Made by a program: the position numbers and the translations under genes. The notes below the pieces were generated by a model. That model made no database searches. It saw only the letters and a program-made list of their open reading frames with translations, and was not told the origin of the DNA. Below, one piece after another: positions 50,273 through 63,400 of a stretch of DNA of 64,000 bases. Origin of the DNA: Sipunculus nudus (taxonomy: Eukaryota > Annelida > Sipuncula > Golfingiida > Sipunculidae); the NCBI GenBank assembly GCA_026874595.1, contig CM049308.1, forward strand, positions 40,660,527 to 40,724,526, written 5' to 3'. Position 1 is the first letter of the stretch, and every line of letters starts with the position of its first letter.

Positions 50273-53200
50273 ATGGAATGAGTTTTTCTAACGAGATTTT
50301 AACCAGGGATGAAGCAGAGCACATTTGCTCACCGAATGGACAATTGCCCATGCCTGATTCTAAGCAGATGCAGATGTTGCTCGGACGTAAAATGAGAACA
50401 TGGAACTTGACATCTGTATGGTTAGCTGGGAGGCGTCACAGATTTAAGGAGTGGACTTGGTTAACCGGACGTATACAACGTAAGCTTTTGTTAGATATAC
50501 TTATTCCGAGTCTTGTTGACGTTAAGGCACATATAATGTCTCTTTTACTTCCGTCCGAAACCAATAAAAGTTAAAAATTTTCTTTCTGGCAAGGCCACGT
50601 GGAGAACTGTTTCGAGCTAAAGATATGCATGGAAACATACATGGATTATCCTTAAAGACGATGTACTAACTGATAATAGATAGCATTATCCGTAAAACAA
50701 GACATGCAGGTACAACAACTATAATATTTTCCCATATATTAATTATATTTTAGGCTGAAAAATCACAGCAGTCATGTTACACTTAGACTGATCAGTCCAT
50801 CATATGTCAATAATTCAGTATATTAAAAAGAATGTTTAATGCTCAAGTCAAATGTCCCTGTCACTATGTAAGGAAATAGGTCGACATATTGTTTAAAAAT
50901 TATTATGAAATCAAAGTTTCACTATTAATGCTTCATTTTTTGTTGAATTCCTACATGTGCACTCCCCAGGAATAACCACAGAGATTGTGATGAAATTTGG
51001 TGTGCAGTGTGCATGCATTTCGATGTTGGTTAGCTATAACACATTGAAGACTGATGGTACTTCCTACAAGTTATTATCGTGTAACAGAAAAAGAAATTAT
51101 ACCATCCACATTATCTATGCAGAGTTTGCAGAAAAAAATTGAACTGATCAGTTCAGGTTTGCAGTGGACCCAAGTGCAATATGATGAAGAAAAGGACAGT
51201 TTAAGTCTCAATATACACGTAAAAAAAAAAATATTTCTCTTATATCCTGTAAATATTGTCCGGAATTTGATCACCTCATTGATAATGTAGAGTGAAGTGT
51301 TTTGGGGGGTTTTTTTTGGCAGGGCTCAGTCTTTAGATACTCTGATGAATGTAAACCATCTGAGCTATGGGGATTCCTGGCATATAGATACATTAAGCTT
51401 AAGTTAGTGGTTATATAGACTTTTAACCGTTTTCTAAAACAATTAGTATAATATCATCAACTTATGAGTACCCCACTAGTGACCACTGGTCCTGTTATTT
51501 ACTTTTCAGACAACCTGACAGCTGATGTTCTAGCCCACCAAAACTGTGCATACTACATTCAGAACACAACAGAAATCAGAGGCACAGAGTGTGCACGACC
51601 AAAGCTTGGGCACATCTGTGAGCTCAGAGGTATAGTAAGGCTTATTTTTTTCGAGTAAACCAAGCACATATATGATATATGCCATTACTTTTATAAAAAA
51701 ATCACTGTATGGAAGTTTTTTTCATGCACTGATGGCAAGATTTACGAAATTAAAATCTCCACCTCCCTAGCTCCAGTGGAGACGTTGTTTTCAGTGCTGG
51801 CGTCGTCGTCGCTGCAGTCGTCGTCGTCTGTAGGATATCTTGTGAACGCGACGACTTTTGAAAGGCTGCATATTGTTTCCGTTCATTTGAAACACAAATA
51901 GTTTCTACCAAAATCTCAAAAGCGTTCGAAAACCAATGACTCGGACCTTCTCAAGGTCAAATCTGCCGAAATGTAATTTTTTTACCACATAACTTTTGAA
52001 GTGTTTCACATTAATTATCTCATCAAATTTGGTCACGACTTGTTTCCACGATGTTCTTGGACGATTTCGAAAACTGGTGACTTTGGCCTTTAAAGTCAAA
52101 TCTGCTGATCTGTAGAATGTTTTGAGATAGTGCATATTTTTACCCCTAATGTTTTGGGATGGTCCATATGGCAGGGAGGGATATATCTGTTTTGCGCTGC
52201 AAAAACAAAATTATTCTAGTTATTTCATACTTCGATACACATGGAATCCATAATCATTGTCTTCAGCATAAACAACATGGAAATGGTTATATGGCGGGGT
52301 GGCTTCATTTAAAGTGCATAAGATTGTTTATTTAAGATTGTGCCGCCTGTCCTCGCACATGGGAAGGGCAGGCCTGCAGATCCATCAACAACACTTGTTT
52401 CTACTTCTATTGTGATGAGCTGAACTGGTATCAATCAAGAACAGAATGCGCAACCAAAAACATGGATTTATCAGAGGTTACAACATCTTTACTGACCTGG
52501 CTGGCAAATCACGAATTCGCCTGCAGCCAATTTTTTGTAGGCCTTCGCCGGGAAGAATGGTTTGACGCAGGTACTGTTCGTGAAGATGCCGTCATGCAAA
52601 ACACGCATCCATTTTTTTGTTAAGCTAAAGGGGCCTTGAATAGTTACATCCGTATGAAAAACATACAGCCAAAGCTGCCTGTGTTTGAACCCCGCCAAAC
52701 AAATGAGGCGATAGGTGCTCACATAATTTTGGAAAAGTAGAATTTAAAACACGTTTTTATTTATGCAAGCAAATGCTGTTAGTATTTATATCTATATATG
52801 TTATTTTATTTATTTAAAGCGACATAATTATCCTTTTATAAGGATCCCAAGCTTTCCTGGAAAAGTCAGGGAACTTGTGGAAATGCCTCAGATTAAGAGA
52901 AGTTTGTATGCTTCAATTAGCCAGAGAGAAAATGGTTGATAATTTATATAAATTCCCGTTTGTCTAAAAAGGACACCTATTTGATATTTAATTCGCTCAA
53001 GAGAAAATGGTTGGTATTTTATATTAAATCCCTTTGTCTAAACAAGACACACATTTGATAACAGACTGTGGTAGCTTTTAATAGCTGCTACGGGAGAAGG
53101 GAGAACATTGTACGCCCGTGCCACGTACTTCATGCTGGGAGCAGACGTCTTCTGTAAAAGTCATCACTGGAACTGAATATTAAAATTGATCTTCGGGTTA

Positions 53201-54428
53201 GGGAAACAAAGTGGGCCTCGGTTTGTCGCCCTTATAAGTGTTCCGGCTGTTCCTCAAGGGTGACTGTTAGAAGGTCTATTGTACGTATACCCCTATACAA
53301 AACCAAAAGAACATGTCTTAGATTCACCACTGTACTGTGAATAGTTTTTTTGTAACTATATGAAAACCATGTCAAACTGAAGTTAGGTAGAAAATATTAG
53401 TCTTGAATATTTAGATAACATCAGAGAAAACTCGGGAGCCGGTTGGGGGGAGGGTGTTAGAATTTGTTTTTACTGCAAATTTGAAATTACTGCATTTGAT
53501 TAACGTATTCTACCAATCAGCATTTTTAATTAGACAAATTCTGACAGAAGGATCGCTAGATCGCAGTCATAGACCATTTCCAACAAAAAAAATATAAATC
53601 TGTAACTTGTCGGTAACTTTCATCTATTATGCATCCATAAATCACAATTTCCTTAATGTTAAGTATGCCACATGCTCCATGGAACTAACATAACACACTT
53701 TTTCCAGATGGAAAGATATTGCCATATGCTGCATGGAATAAAGACGAGCCATCGAATGGGGACTGCATGGCAGTTGTAATAGACAACGGTGCTCCCAAAT
53801 GGATTTCTAGTGCCTGTCAGATGAAAAGAAACACGATATGTGTAAGGAAAGGTTTGTATTTCGTTTTGACTTATCAAATATGTTGCGCTGTACTATAATT
53901 TAAACGCTTCATGTTCGGGACATTTCCATTTATATACTGCTTTTCCGTTGAACTAAATCAGTTTACACCGAATATAAGTTTTCTCATTTTTTACGTCACT
54001 AGATACTATATAACACATGTATAGGTAATCCGGGCCTGCAATCAACAGCAGAGATACCGTTAGTGGGAACAGACTTCACTGTCCGCGTCGTGGGTCATGA
54101 TTCAACGAAAGCCACACCCCCTTCACCAGGTAATGTAAATACCTTTCTTTTAATATATACATTCACTTGTTATATGTTTGAGTGGCACACCTTAATTACC
54201 CCTAGTTTCTTTTTTTTTTTTATTCATATCATAAGGTATTTTGGCAGATTTGAAGATTATTATTGGCGTGACCGTTTCTGTAGTGTTGGCGCTGGTACTT
54301 ATTATTGCCATAGTCGTTGTTGTGGTAAGTTATGTTATGGATTCCTTTGCCTTATGTGTATTTACGGATCAGTATCAACAGAAACACAAACACACACTTT
54401 TATATTAATTTACATAATATTTTATATC

Positions 54429-54492
<64 letters not shown>

Positions 54493-57400
54493 CGCAGATA
54501 GGTCAGCACAAATTCAAAGTTCAACAAAAAGGATATTTGAAAGAGTAAAATTTGGACCTAGCTCCACACATAAGCTTTATAACCGGTTCTTATATAAAGC
54601 AAGCTTCACAACAAAGACATTGCGTCTGCTTTAAATTCACCGTAATAAACAGAAACATGAATGAATCACCTTGTGTACCTTAAAGCCAGACGTCTGAATC
54701 TACAATTTCTGCATATCACTACTACCTATAACAGCATATCGTTTATAATATCCTTGATATTTTCATAGGTGATTAGAAGACGAAGAATGAACCCGGCTTT
54801 GCCCAAGGATGAAAATGAAATGGAACCCCTCAGACCAGGTCAAATGTTTTCTATGTATTTTCTTATAAAAAAACATTCATAATTATGCCACATTGTTCAC
54901 ATGCCTTAATAAGTAATATATTATAGAGATGTACTACAATTAATTTCTCGTTTATATCTGGTATCAGACAGCATTTGAAGCCTGTCACGGATGAAGTGTA
55001 TATTATATTATATTCACACCTAAAAGCTTCAGCAACAAGAAATTTCTGGCATCGGAATTGCCATAGTAACCTCGGGACAAATAACTCATCCCCCCCCCCA
55101 CCCCGTTTAAAATAGGCCCCTTCTTCAGAAGCATATACTGACGTTTGTCAAGGCCAAGGCCACAAGGGTCAAGTTCACAAATGTTTGAACTTGTCCGACA
55201 TCTTGGTAGAGACAATTTGCGTTTCAAAATTGAAGAAAAGAAAAGCAGTTATTCAAAAGTTACGGGGTTCACAAATATCCTACGTTTCTTCAGGTTTGAC
55301 CTTGAAAGTCAAGGTCAAGATTCTTGAAAAATTCCGAGATTTTGGAGAAAAAAAATTTTGGTGCCAAATTTGAATGAAACACTTCATGAAGTTCTTCAAA
55401 AGTTAGGAAGTAAATAGGTTCCCAGATTTTACCTTGAAGACCAAGCTCAAGTTCACCAGTTTCAGACATGCCTGAGATCCTGTTGGAAACAATTTGTGTT
55501 TCAAATTTGAGGAAAAGGAATGCTGTACAAGGCTCAAGGTCACCAGTCTAAAAAAAATGTCTGAGGTTTTGGTTGAAACAATCTGTGTATCACATTTGAA
55601 GAGAAAATATAGGTTTTTATAAAAATTATGGGGTTCACAGAAATTCTTAAATTTCGGCAGAGCTGACCTTGAAGGAACTCTTTCGACAACTTATCATCTG
55701 ACATCTTTCATTTTGATATTCAGAAAGATATATGTATCCACTTGAGAAGCAATTTTTTTTTGGCACCAAATATGGAAATACTCATATTTCAATGTCAATG
55801 CCACTCTCATAGTTAGGGTAAAAACAAATTTACATTAATTTCATCCTATAACTCATCTTATAACTCATGTGCATAACATGAAAGAAATCTGTCCATCATT
55901 TTTTACTTATAATGTTCCAGTACTGTCGAGTGGCAATGCTAGAGGTATTAAAGAGGCCCAACACCTATAAAGCATGTTGAGTTAACACGAAAAATTGCTT
56001 CTTCCCTTTAAAATAAATCTTTACCTGCCAAAATATTGCCTTGACACCGTTTGCCTACACCTATAAACGAGTGTTAAAAACAGTGGACCGGGCGCGATCG
56101 CAGGTGTCAACATAAAAACAGTGTATGGGGCCGTGTGCAGCAAGGAGCCACAACACGTGTCAATCAGGAGAAGACCTGACTAACTTGGCCAAAAAAAATA
56201 TAATACATGTTCCCGCTGGCTGAAACGACGCGTATTGCTACTCTTAATCGGACCTCCGGTCACGAGGTCTTGTTATGGTTAATAGACACACATGGATTGT
56301 GTTTACCAAACGCAGAGCCGTAACAAGGTGTTAAACAGCCGTATGCGAGGAAATGAGACTGTGTGCTGGGATGGTTCTGCTGGGAAACTATTGTATAAAG
56401 CAAAACTAAACTTAACTGATAGTGTAAAAAAAAAAGCATAATGTTGTTCCTGATTATGTCCCTTTAAAAGACACAAAAACATGAAAAGGATGATAGGTGG
56501 CGCCACTAGTCTCACAAACAAGAAATAGTTATCCAAGATATCCTTTGGTCAACTTGATTTTTGGACCAATCCATGCATCCCTTCTTGAGATATTTAACAT
56601 TTTCACCAAAAATGGAAATATTGATGGTCAAAGTCACTCTCCTTGTAAAAGTCAGTACCCCATTATAAAGAAGGCTTCGTCTGCTCAACCACAGCTATGC
56701 ACATGTCAAGTTGGTAAAGATCTGTGACCTTTCTGAAACCATAGTATTCCTGACTTTGTCTTGGTATTCAGTGACATCATTTTGGTTCTAAAATAAGTTT
56801 ATTAATCTGGTACATTTTCCAAATGGGAGCTGTCAGGTTGCAAAATTAACCTTTTTCCTAAATTGCTCAAGGGACTTTATCCTGAGAATTTTGAATTCTC
56901 ATTTACTCAAGCATAAAGGCGATTGCCTGAGCTTTAAAACATCGATTTTATCCTGACCGACCTGTATGCTTATTCTACATTTATAATTTAACTAGCTGAT
57001 AGACCTGATATACCGGGCTTATTACCGGGGTTAGGGAAATTTATTAACTGAGATGTGAAATGTTGGCCTATTATTCTAAAAGTTAACAGAAAATATAGGT
57101 TTTTAGTGGGAAACTGTCTCCATAAGATATGTATAAACATTTTGGCACGACTGCAGAATAACTCACGCACCTCTCTGAGGCACAACACTTCTGTGAACAG
57201 AAAACGTTTCTATGTACAGCTGCTTGTATCTTAATTTTGCCGCTTACTTTTAAATTACATGAATCCTTAACATCCCACCGTCCGTCCGTATAAACTCATA
57301 ACCTGGTGGAGACAGTGCGTGAGTGATCCTGCAGTCGCTCCAATATTTTTAACATTTATTTTGTGGGCTGTCCTCGTGTCAAGAAATTTAAACCCCGGTA

Positions 57401-60400
57401 TGTTGACCTTGAAGACCTGGTCAGTGATGGTGCTGACATTGCGGACCGGAATGAGACGCGGGGGCATTCAGGTTTTCGATGATATTTGACTGGATTCTAT
57501 CGGTGGACGTATGAAGATTAGGTTGATGTGAGGAACACATGAAAGATTTATTTGATGTACGTTGCAAGGAAACTTCCTGAAGAAAGAAACCGAAATATGC
57601 ATATCTCGTTAGTAGCAGAAGCGGACCCAAAGGGACTCCATGCAGAGGGTCCGTATTCATTTTCAACCGCCGCAATTTTTTTTTCATCGTATCAGACAAA
57701 TTTTGAGGCCTGAAACCCCAGACACCATTCCACCCCACCCCACCCCACGCCTGTTTGTTAAATTGGGACCTTGAATTAGGTTTTGTCATTAATCCTCCGG
57801 GGTTGAACTCTCCATTTCATAAAGCGAGAAACATGTGTTTTTCTCTTTTACTGACCACGCACGTGGGTCAAATCCCTCATTGAAAGCAAGCGTTATTCAT
57901 ATGAACAATAGTTCTTAGTGTTAGAGGTTAAGTGACCACGATGCACGCATTCCGGTGATTGCCGAAGGCAGTTCGGCCGTGCTCGGTAAAAAAACGGAAA
58001 AATCACTCAAAATTATATGTATATTAGAAATTATTTATTTTCATATCGCCTATGTCACTGCGGGGATAATAACCTTTAAAATGATGTATGGCACAATATA
58101 GTACACAACGCGGTTTTAGAGAACATTGCGAACAAACGTGAACCGAATTCCTTTCATAAGTATTAGATAGATCCTGTTCTGTGTTGTGCCATTTTTTTTT
58201 TTCCTTTGCAAAAGTGCATAAAAAACATTGACGCACTCATCCCTTCATTTATGCTCAGCTGACTGAAAGTCATCTGTGCTATAGCGATCACTCTTTGTCC
58301 GTCGTCCGTCCGGCCGTCCGGCCGTCCGTCCGTTAACAGGGCACAAATCGTAACCGCTGGACCTGGGAACTTCTCACTTGGCATCCTGGGAGGTCCATAA
58401 AAAATCTCCTTGGAAACCTGAATTTAGGTCTCTGTTACCCATATTCCCCAAGCTGTTGGTCTCGTAAGTACCCCCCAGAAAAATAAAAAAAAAATTGATA
58501 CGAAAGCTCAAGTATATGAATAACTACTGCATTGATCACCATGATTCTGTGCATGAATATTGATCATGGAGTGTTCCATCAGTTCCTGCAAACTGGTGGC
58601 GCCAACTGTATTTTTTCCCTTTTTACGATTTTTTTTTCTCTATTTTGAGACCTTCAAAGAAGTTGTCAGTTGTTAACAAGGCACAAATCGTGAACACTGG
58701 ACATGAAATCTTCTAACATGACATAAAGGGAGGCCCATTAAAGTCTCTGTGGAAATGTGAAATTAGGTCTCTATTACCCATATTCTCGGAGCTATGGCGC
58801 TCATAAGAACCCCTCAAAATAATTAAAAATTTGATACAAACGCTCCAGTATCTGAAGAACTAATGCACTGATCACCATGATATTTTGCATGCATACTGAT
58901 CATGTACTTTTTCTTCAGTTGGTGCAGAGTGGTGGCGCCACCTGTATTTTTTTAAATGTTCACGCATTTTTTCTCTATTTTTGAGACCTCAAATAAAGCC
59001 TCATTTGTTAACAAGGCACAAATCGTAACCGCCTGACCTAGAATCTTTATACTTCACATTTAGTGAGGACATTGAAAAATATCCTTGGAAACCTGAAATA
59101 AGGTTTCTGTTACCTATATTCTCCAAGCTATAGGGCTCGAAAGTACCCCAAAGAATAATTAAAATTGTGATACAAACGCTCCAGTATCTGAATAACTAAT
59201 GCATTGATCAACATGATTAGCATGCTAAAGCCCCTTTCACACATACACGGATAGCATTACGTATCATCCCGGATCATCGTGTTAACTCCGTCATCACCGT
59301 GTAAACTCAGGGCATCACCGTGTTAACACCATGTTGCATCCATTGTGATCCTTGGCGCACCGGCATGTTCGAAGAAAAAATTAAACCTGCACAATTTTTC
59401 GTCCCGGAGTACACGGATGAAAAATCATCCGTATCACTCCTTGTAGGCACCGTGCACCTCCGTGTAGCCACCGTGTACATCCGAGAGTCACCGTGTAGCC
59501 ACCGGGAGCTCCGTATTGAGACCGGCACTTTCCGGGTACAAGTTTAAGTTTTTTCTCCGATAATGCTGGTGCACCACTGATGATTCTGGAACGATGAATA
59601 TGTGAAAGATCGATTTACGAAATCGCGCTGCTGTCCCCGGAACACCACGGATTAAGGTCCGGGGTGATCCCTGTTGCTATCCGTGAATGTGTGAAAGGGG
59701 CTTTACTGATCTGTTTTTTCAGTTCCTACAGGCTGGTGACGCCACCTGATTTTTTTCAAATTTTCACGCATTTTTTTCCATTTTTGGGACCATTCAAATA
59801 AAGCATAATCTGTTAACAGGGTACACATCATCACTCTTTACCTAGAATCTTCTAACTTATCATCTAAAGAGGTCCATGAAAAGTTTTCATGGATACCTGA
59901 AATAAGTTCTCTGTTACCCATATCCTCCGAGCTATTGGGCTCGTAATTACCCCCAGAATAATTAAAAATGTGATACAAAAGCTTCTGTATTTGAATAACT
60001 AATGCATTGATTGCTATGATTCTTTGCAGGCCTTTTGATCATGGAGTGCTTCATCAGTTTCTGTAGACTGGTGGCGCCACCCGTATTTTTTCGATTTTTC
60101 ACGAATTTTTCTGTAATTTTGGTGACCTTCAAATGAAGCTATCATCTGTTAACAAGCCATAAAATCGTTACTGTTTGACCTAGAATCTTCTAACTTAACA
60201 AACGGGGAGGTCCATGAAAAGACTTCACTGAAACCTGAAATTTGGTCTCTTGTAACCCACATCCTCTGAGCAATGGGGCTCATATGCACCCCCAGAACAA
60301 TTAAAAATGTTGTACAAAGGCTTCTATATATGAATAACTAATGCATTAATTGCCATGATTCTTTGCATGATTTTTTATCATGGATTGCTTCATCATTTCC

Positions 60401-63400
60401 TGTAGAATGGTGGCTACCCCCCCCCCCCCCCCCCCATTTTGTTTTCAGTGCCATCGTCTGTCATCGTCGTCCTCATCTGTAGGATATCTGGTGAAGGAGA
60501 TAACTTTTGAAGGGCCGCATATTTTCTGCCAAAATTTGAAACAATTGTTCATATCAAAACAAAACCAGTGACCTTGGTCTTCATCTTCAAGGTCAAATCT
60601 GCCAAAATGTAAATTTTTTTAACCCCTTAACTTTTGAAGTATTTAACATTTTGTACTCAAATTTGGTACAGCAATTGGCCCAACTAAAATCAAGGAAAAG
60701 TTTAAAAAAAGTGACCTCGACCTTCATCTTCAAGATCAAATCTGAAGAAATATGACATTTTTGTGAAGCCCTTATCTTTTGAAGTATTCCACATTTTGTC
60801 CTCAAGTTTGGTACACCAATTGTTCCTACCATGTTTTGGATAAGTTCAAAACCTGGTGACCTTGACCTTTCTGTTCAAGGTAAAATTGCCGAAATGTAAC
60901 ATTTTATGAATCTCATAACTTTTGTAGTATTTCCAATTCTGTCCTCAGAATTGGTACACCAATTGTTACTACCAAGCTCTCGGGCGAGTTTGAAACCTAG
61001 TGACCTTGACCAGGATCTTCAAGGTCAAATAAGTGAAATTATAGTTATTGTTTTGTGGACTAGATAACTTTTGAAGGGCTACACATTTTCCTCCAAAATT
61101 TGCAACACTCATTGTTCCTACCAAAATCTAGGACATGATAGAAATCCTGTGACTTTGAACTTGATCTTCAAGGTCAAATTTCAGGTCCCTGAAAATCTCC
61201 TTGGAAACCTGAAATGTCACTCTGACCCATTTTCTACAAGCTGTGTGAAAGAACTTGATTTTATCACTAAATTAGTCAGGAGGGCATAAATGGTAGCAGC
61301 TGCATGTAGGTTAAGGTCACTGTAACCTATATCTAAGGGCTATTGGCAAAATTCATGATTTTGACTCTGAGAGTCTTTTTGCCCCTTTGTTCAAGGCTCC
61401 TTGAATTCAGCTGATCGTCATGGCCCATGGGCCACTTGTTTTATTAACTAACGATCCCAAAGCTGATGGATCATGGGTAATATATATCGTATAAGACAGA
61501 TACAAAACAGGAAGTCATAAAAGACTTCAAACACATTTCTTTTTTGAATGTATCTTCAGATACGTCGTCTCATTATCTGATATAGTAATGAATCTTAATA
61601 AAATAGTATTAATAATATAATATAATTAAAATAGTATTATCCTTTATTGTCTTTAAGGCAATTATCCTGGCGTCGGCAAAACCAACAAGGCCCTCCGGAA
61701 GTTAATGGCACACAACATGATAAATTTATATGGCATAATAATAAAGTGGGCCTGGGACAGACCGGCTACAGTACACCTAGATAAAATGTATACAGGCATG
61801 AACTGGGTAAAGGATGGAAGTTCAGAAGAAGACGATGTGGACTATGCAAACATGTTTGTCAAGGTATGAATTTTATCATCAGGCATTTCATCTGTCATTG
61901 GGTATTTAAAAAGGATATATTTTAATTTCAATATGCGACATGATCATAAACACACTATATTTTTTTAATTAGACAGGAGGGCAACACATTTGCCAGTAAA
62001 TTCTATATAGCATGGGTTTATATTTGAAAATCATGAATTTATAAAGAAATTAAACATTTTGCGTATACGAGTATATTAGACAGTGATATTCAATGAAAAA
62101 TACACATATTTCAATTTGTTTCAAAGGTTCAGAACACACCCCTGCCTAAATGGATTCTTCTCACGGGTGAGACAGGGACTGGAAAAACAACTTTAGTGAA
62201 AAGGCTTCTCGTTGATTGGTCATACACCGTTTTAAAGGGAGAATTTCCACAGTGGAAACGTATCTCTAAGAAGACCCAGCATATTTTGGAGAAGTTCAAG
62301 TATATAATTCCAATTTTCCTGGTACATGTAAAACAGAATCAGGGCTTAAGGGAAATCATATCCCAGCAGTTAACAATAAATGCTTCTGATGCGGCTACCA
62401 TATTTCGTTATCTCATGTGTTTCCCGGACAGATGTTTGATAATCCTCGAAGGCTATGATGAGTTCAAAGAGGAGACATCAGATGACATAGTAAAACTTGC
62501 AAAACGGGAAATTTTAAATGGAGTAACAGTAATCGTAACATGCCGTTCACCCGCTTCTTTCCACTTGAGAAATCTTAATCTCACCCACCAACAAGATCGA
62601 CAGTTCGTGTTGAAGGGATTTTCTCAATCAAAAATCAAAGAATATATTTCAAAATACGACCAGAATAGCACTGACATGTTAGCAGAACTAGAAAAGGCGC
62701 CCGATATCAAAGAAATTAGTCGATTTCCTGTTATGCTATGTTTGCTTTGCTCCATATGGAAAAAGGAAAAACCTCTTGCACACACGTTTACAGGACTATA
62801 TAAGGAAATTGTAGTGTATGGTTGTGCAAGATATCAAAATAAATATGTTCTGGAACAAGATCATATTGACAAAGCTAATTTGCTGCAGGAATACGAATTA
62901 GAACTGATGCAGATAAGTAGGTTAGCTACTGAAGGTTTGAGGGCCAAGGATTTCCAGACCACCTTTACACTGGGTGAAGTGAGGGAAAAATTAGACGATA
63001 GGGCAATCAAACTTGGGTTTTTGTTGTATGATGGTGACTTGTCAGCCTCGTTTCTTCACAAAACCTTTCAAGCATTTTTCATCGCACATTTTGTTTGTAA
63101 TGCAGATGACGATGAAAGGGCAGATGTTCTAGAAATTCTTGGAAAATCAGGTTCCTATTCTCACATGTCAAGTCTCATTTTAAGGTTTGTTGCGGGATTA
63201 GGGGGCGAAAATAGCCGTTTGACGGTAGATAATTCTTTGAAGGACCTCACACTAGAAAGAACAGAATTTTTAATGAATTACATGTCGGAGCATAAAGACA
63301 AACCGTTCCCTTTGCCCCCTCAGCTCCACTTCTCTTTCACAGGGAAGCCGAACATCAAACTAATGAAGAGTTTTCTCTCTCTTGATACCAGTCAGGTGAC

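Larger units (their letters stand above)
58248..61441 (+). mobile_element. Tandem-core element copy C, composite
   Basis: The 5' end is GCTCAGCTGACTGAAAGTCA and then GTCCGTCCGGCC repeats. The 3' end is CAGCTGATCGTCATGGCCCA then TGGGCCACTTGTTTT. About five ~337-bp units (palindrome intact at 58931 and 60070, altered near 58593, 59731 and 60409) are followed by about four units of a different ~180-bp repeat (60430-61180). A MITE is inserted at 59226-59705. TGGCCCATGGGCCA near the 3' end is a perfect palindrome whose changes relative to copy A are compensatory. Confidence 0.7.
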
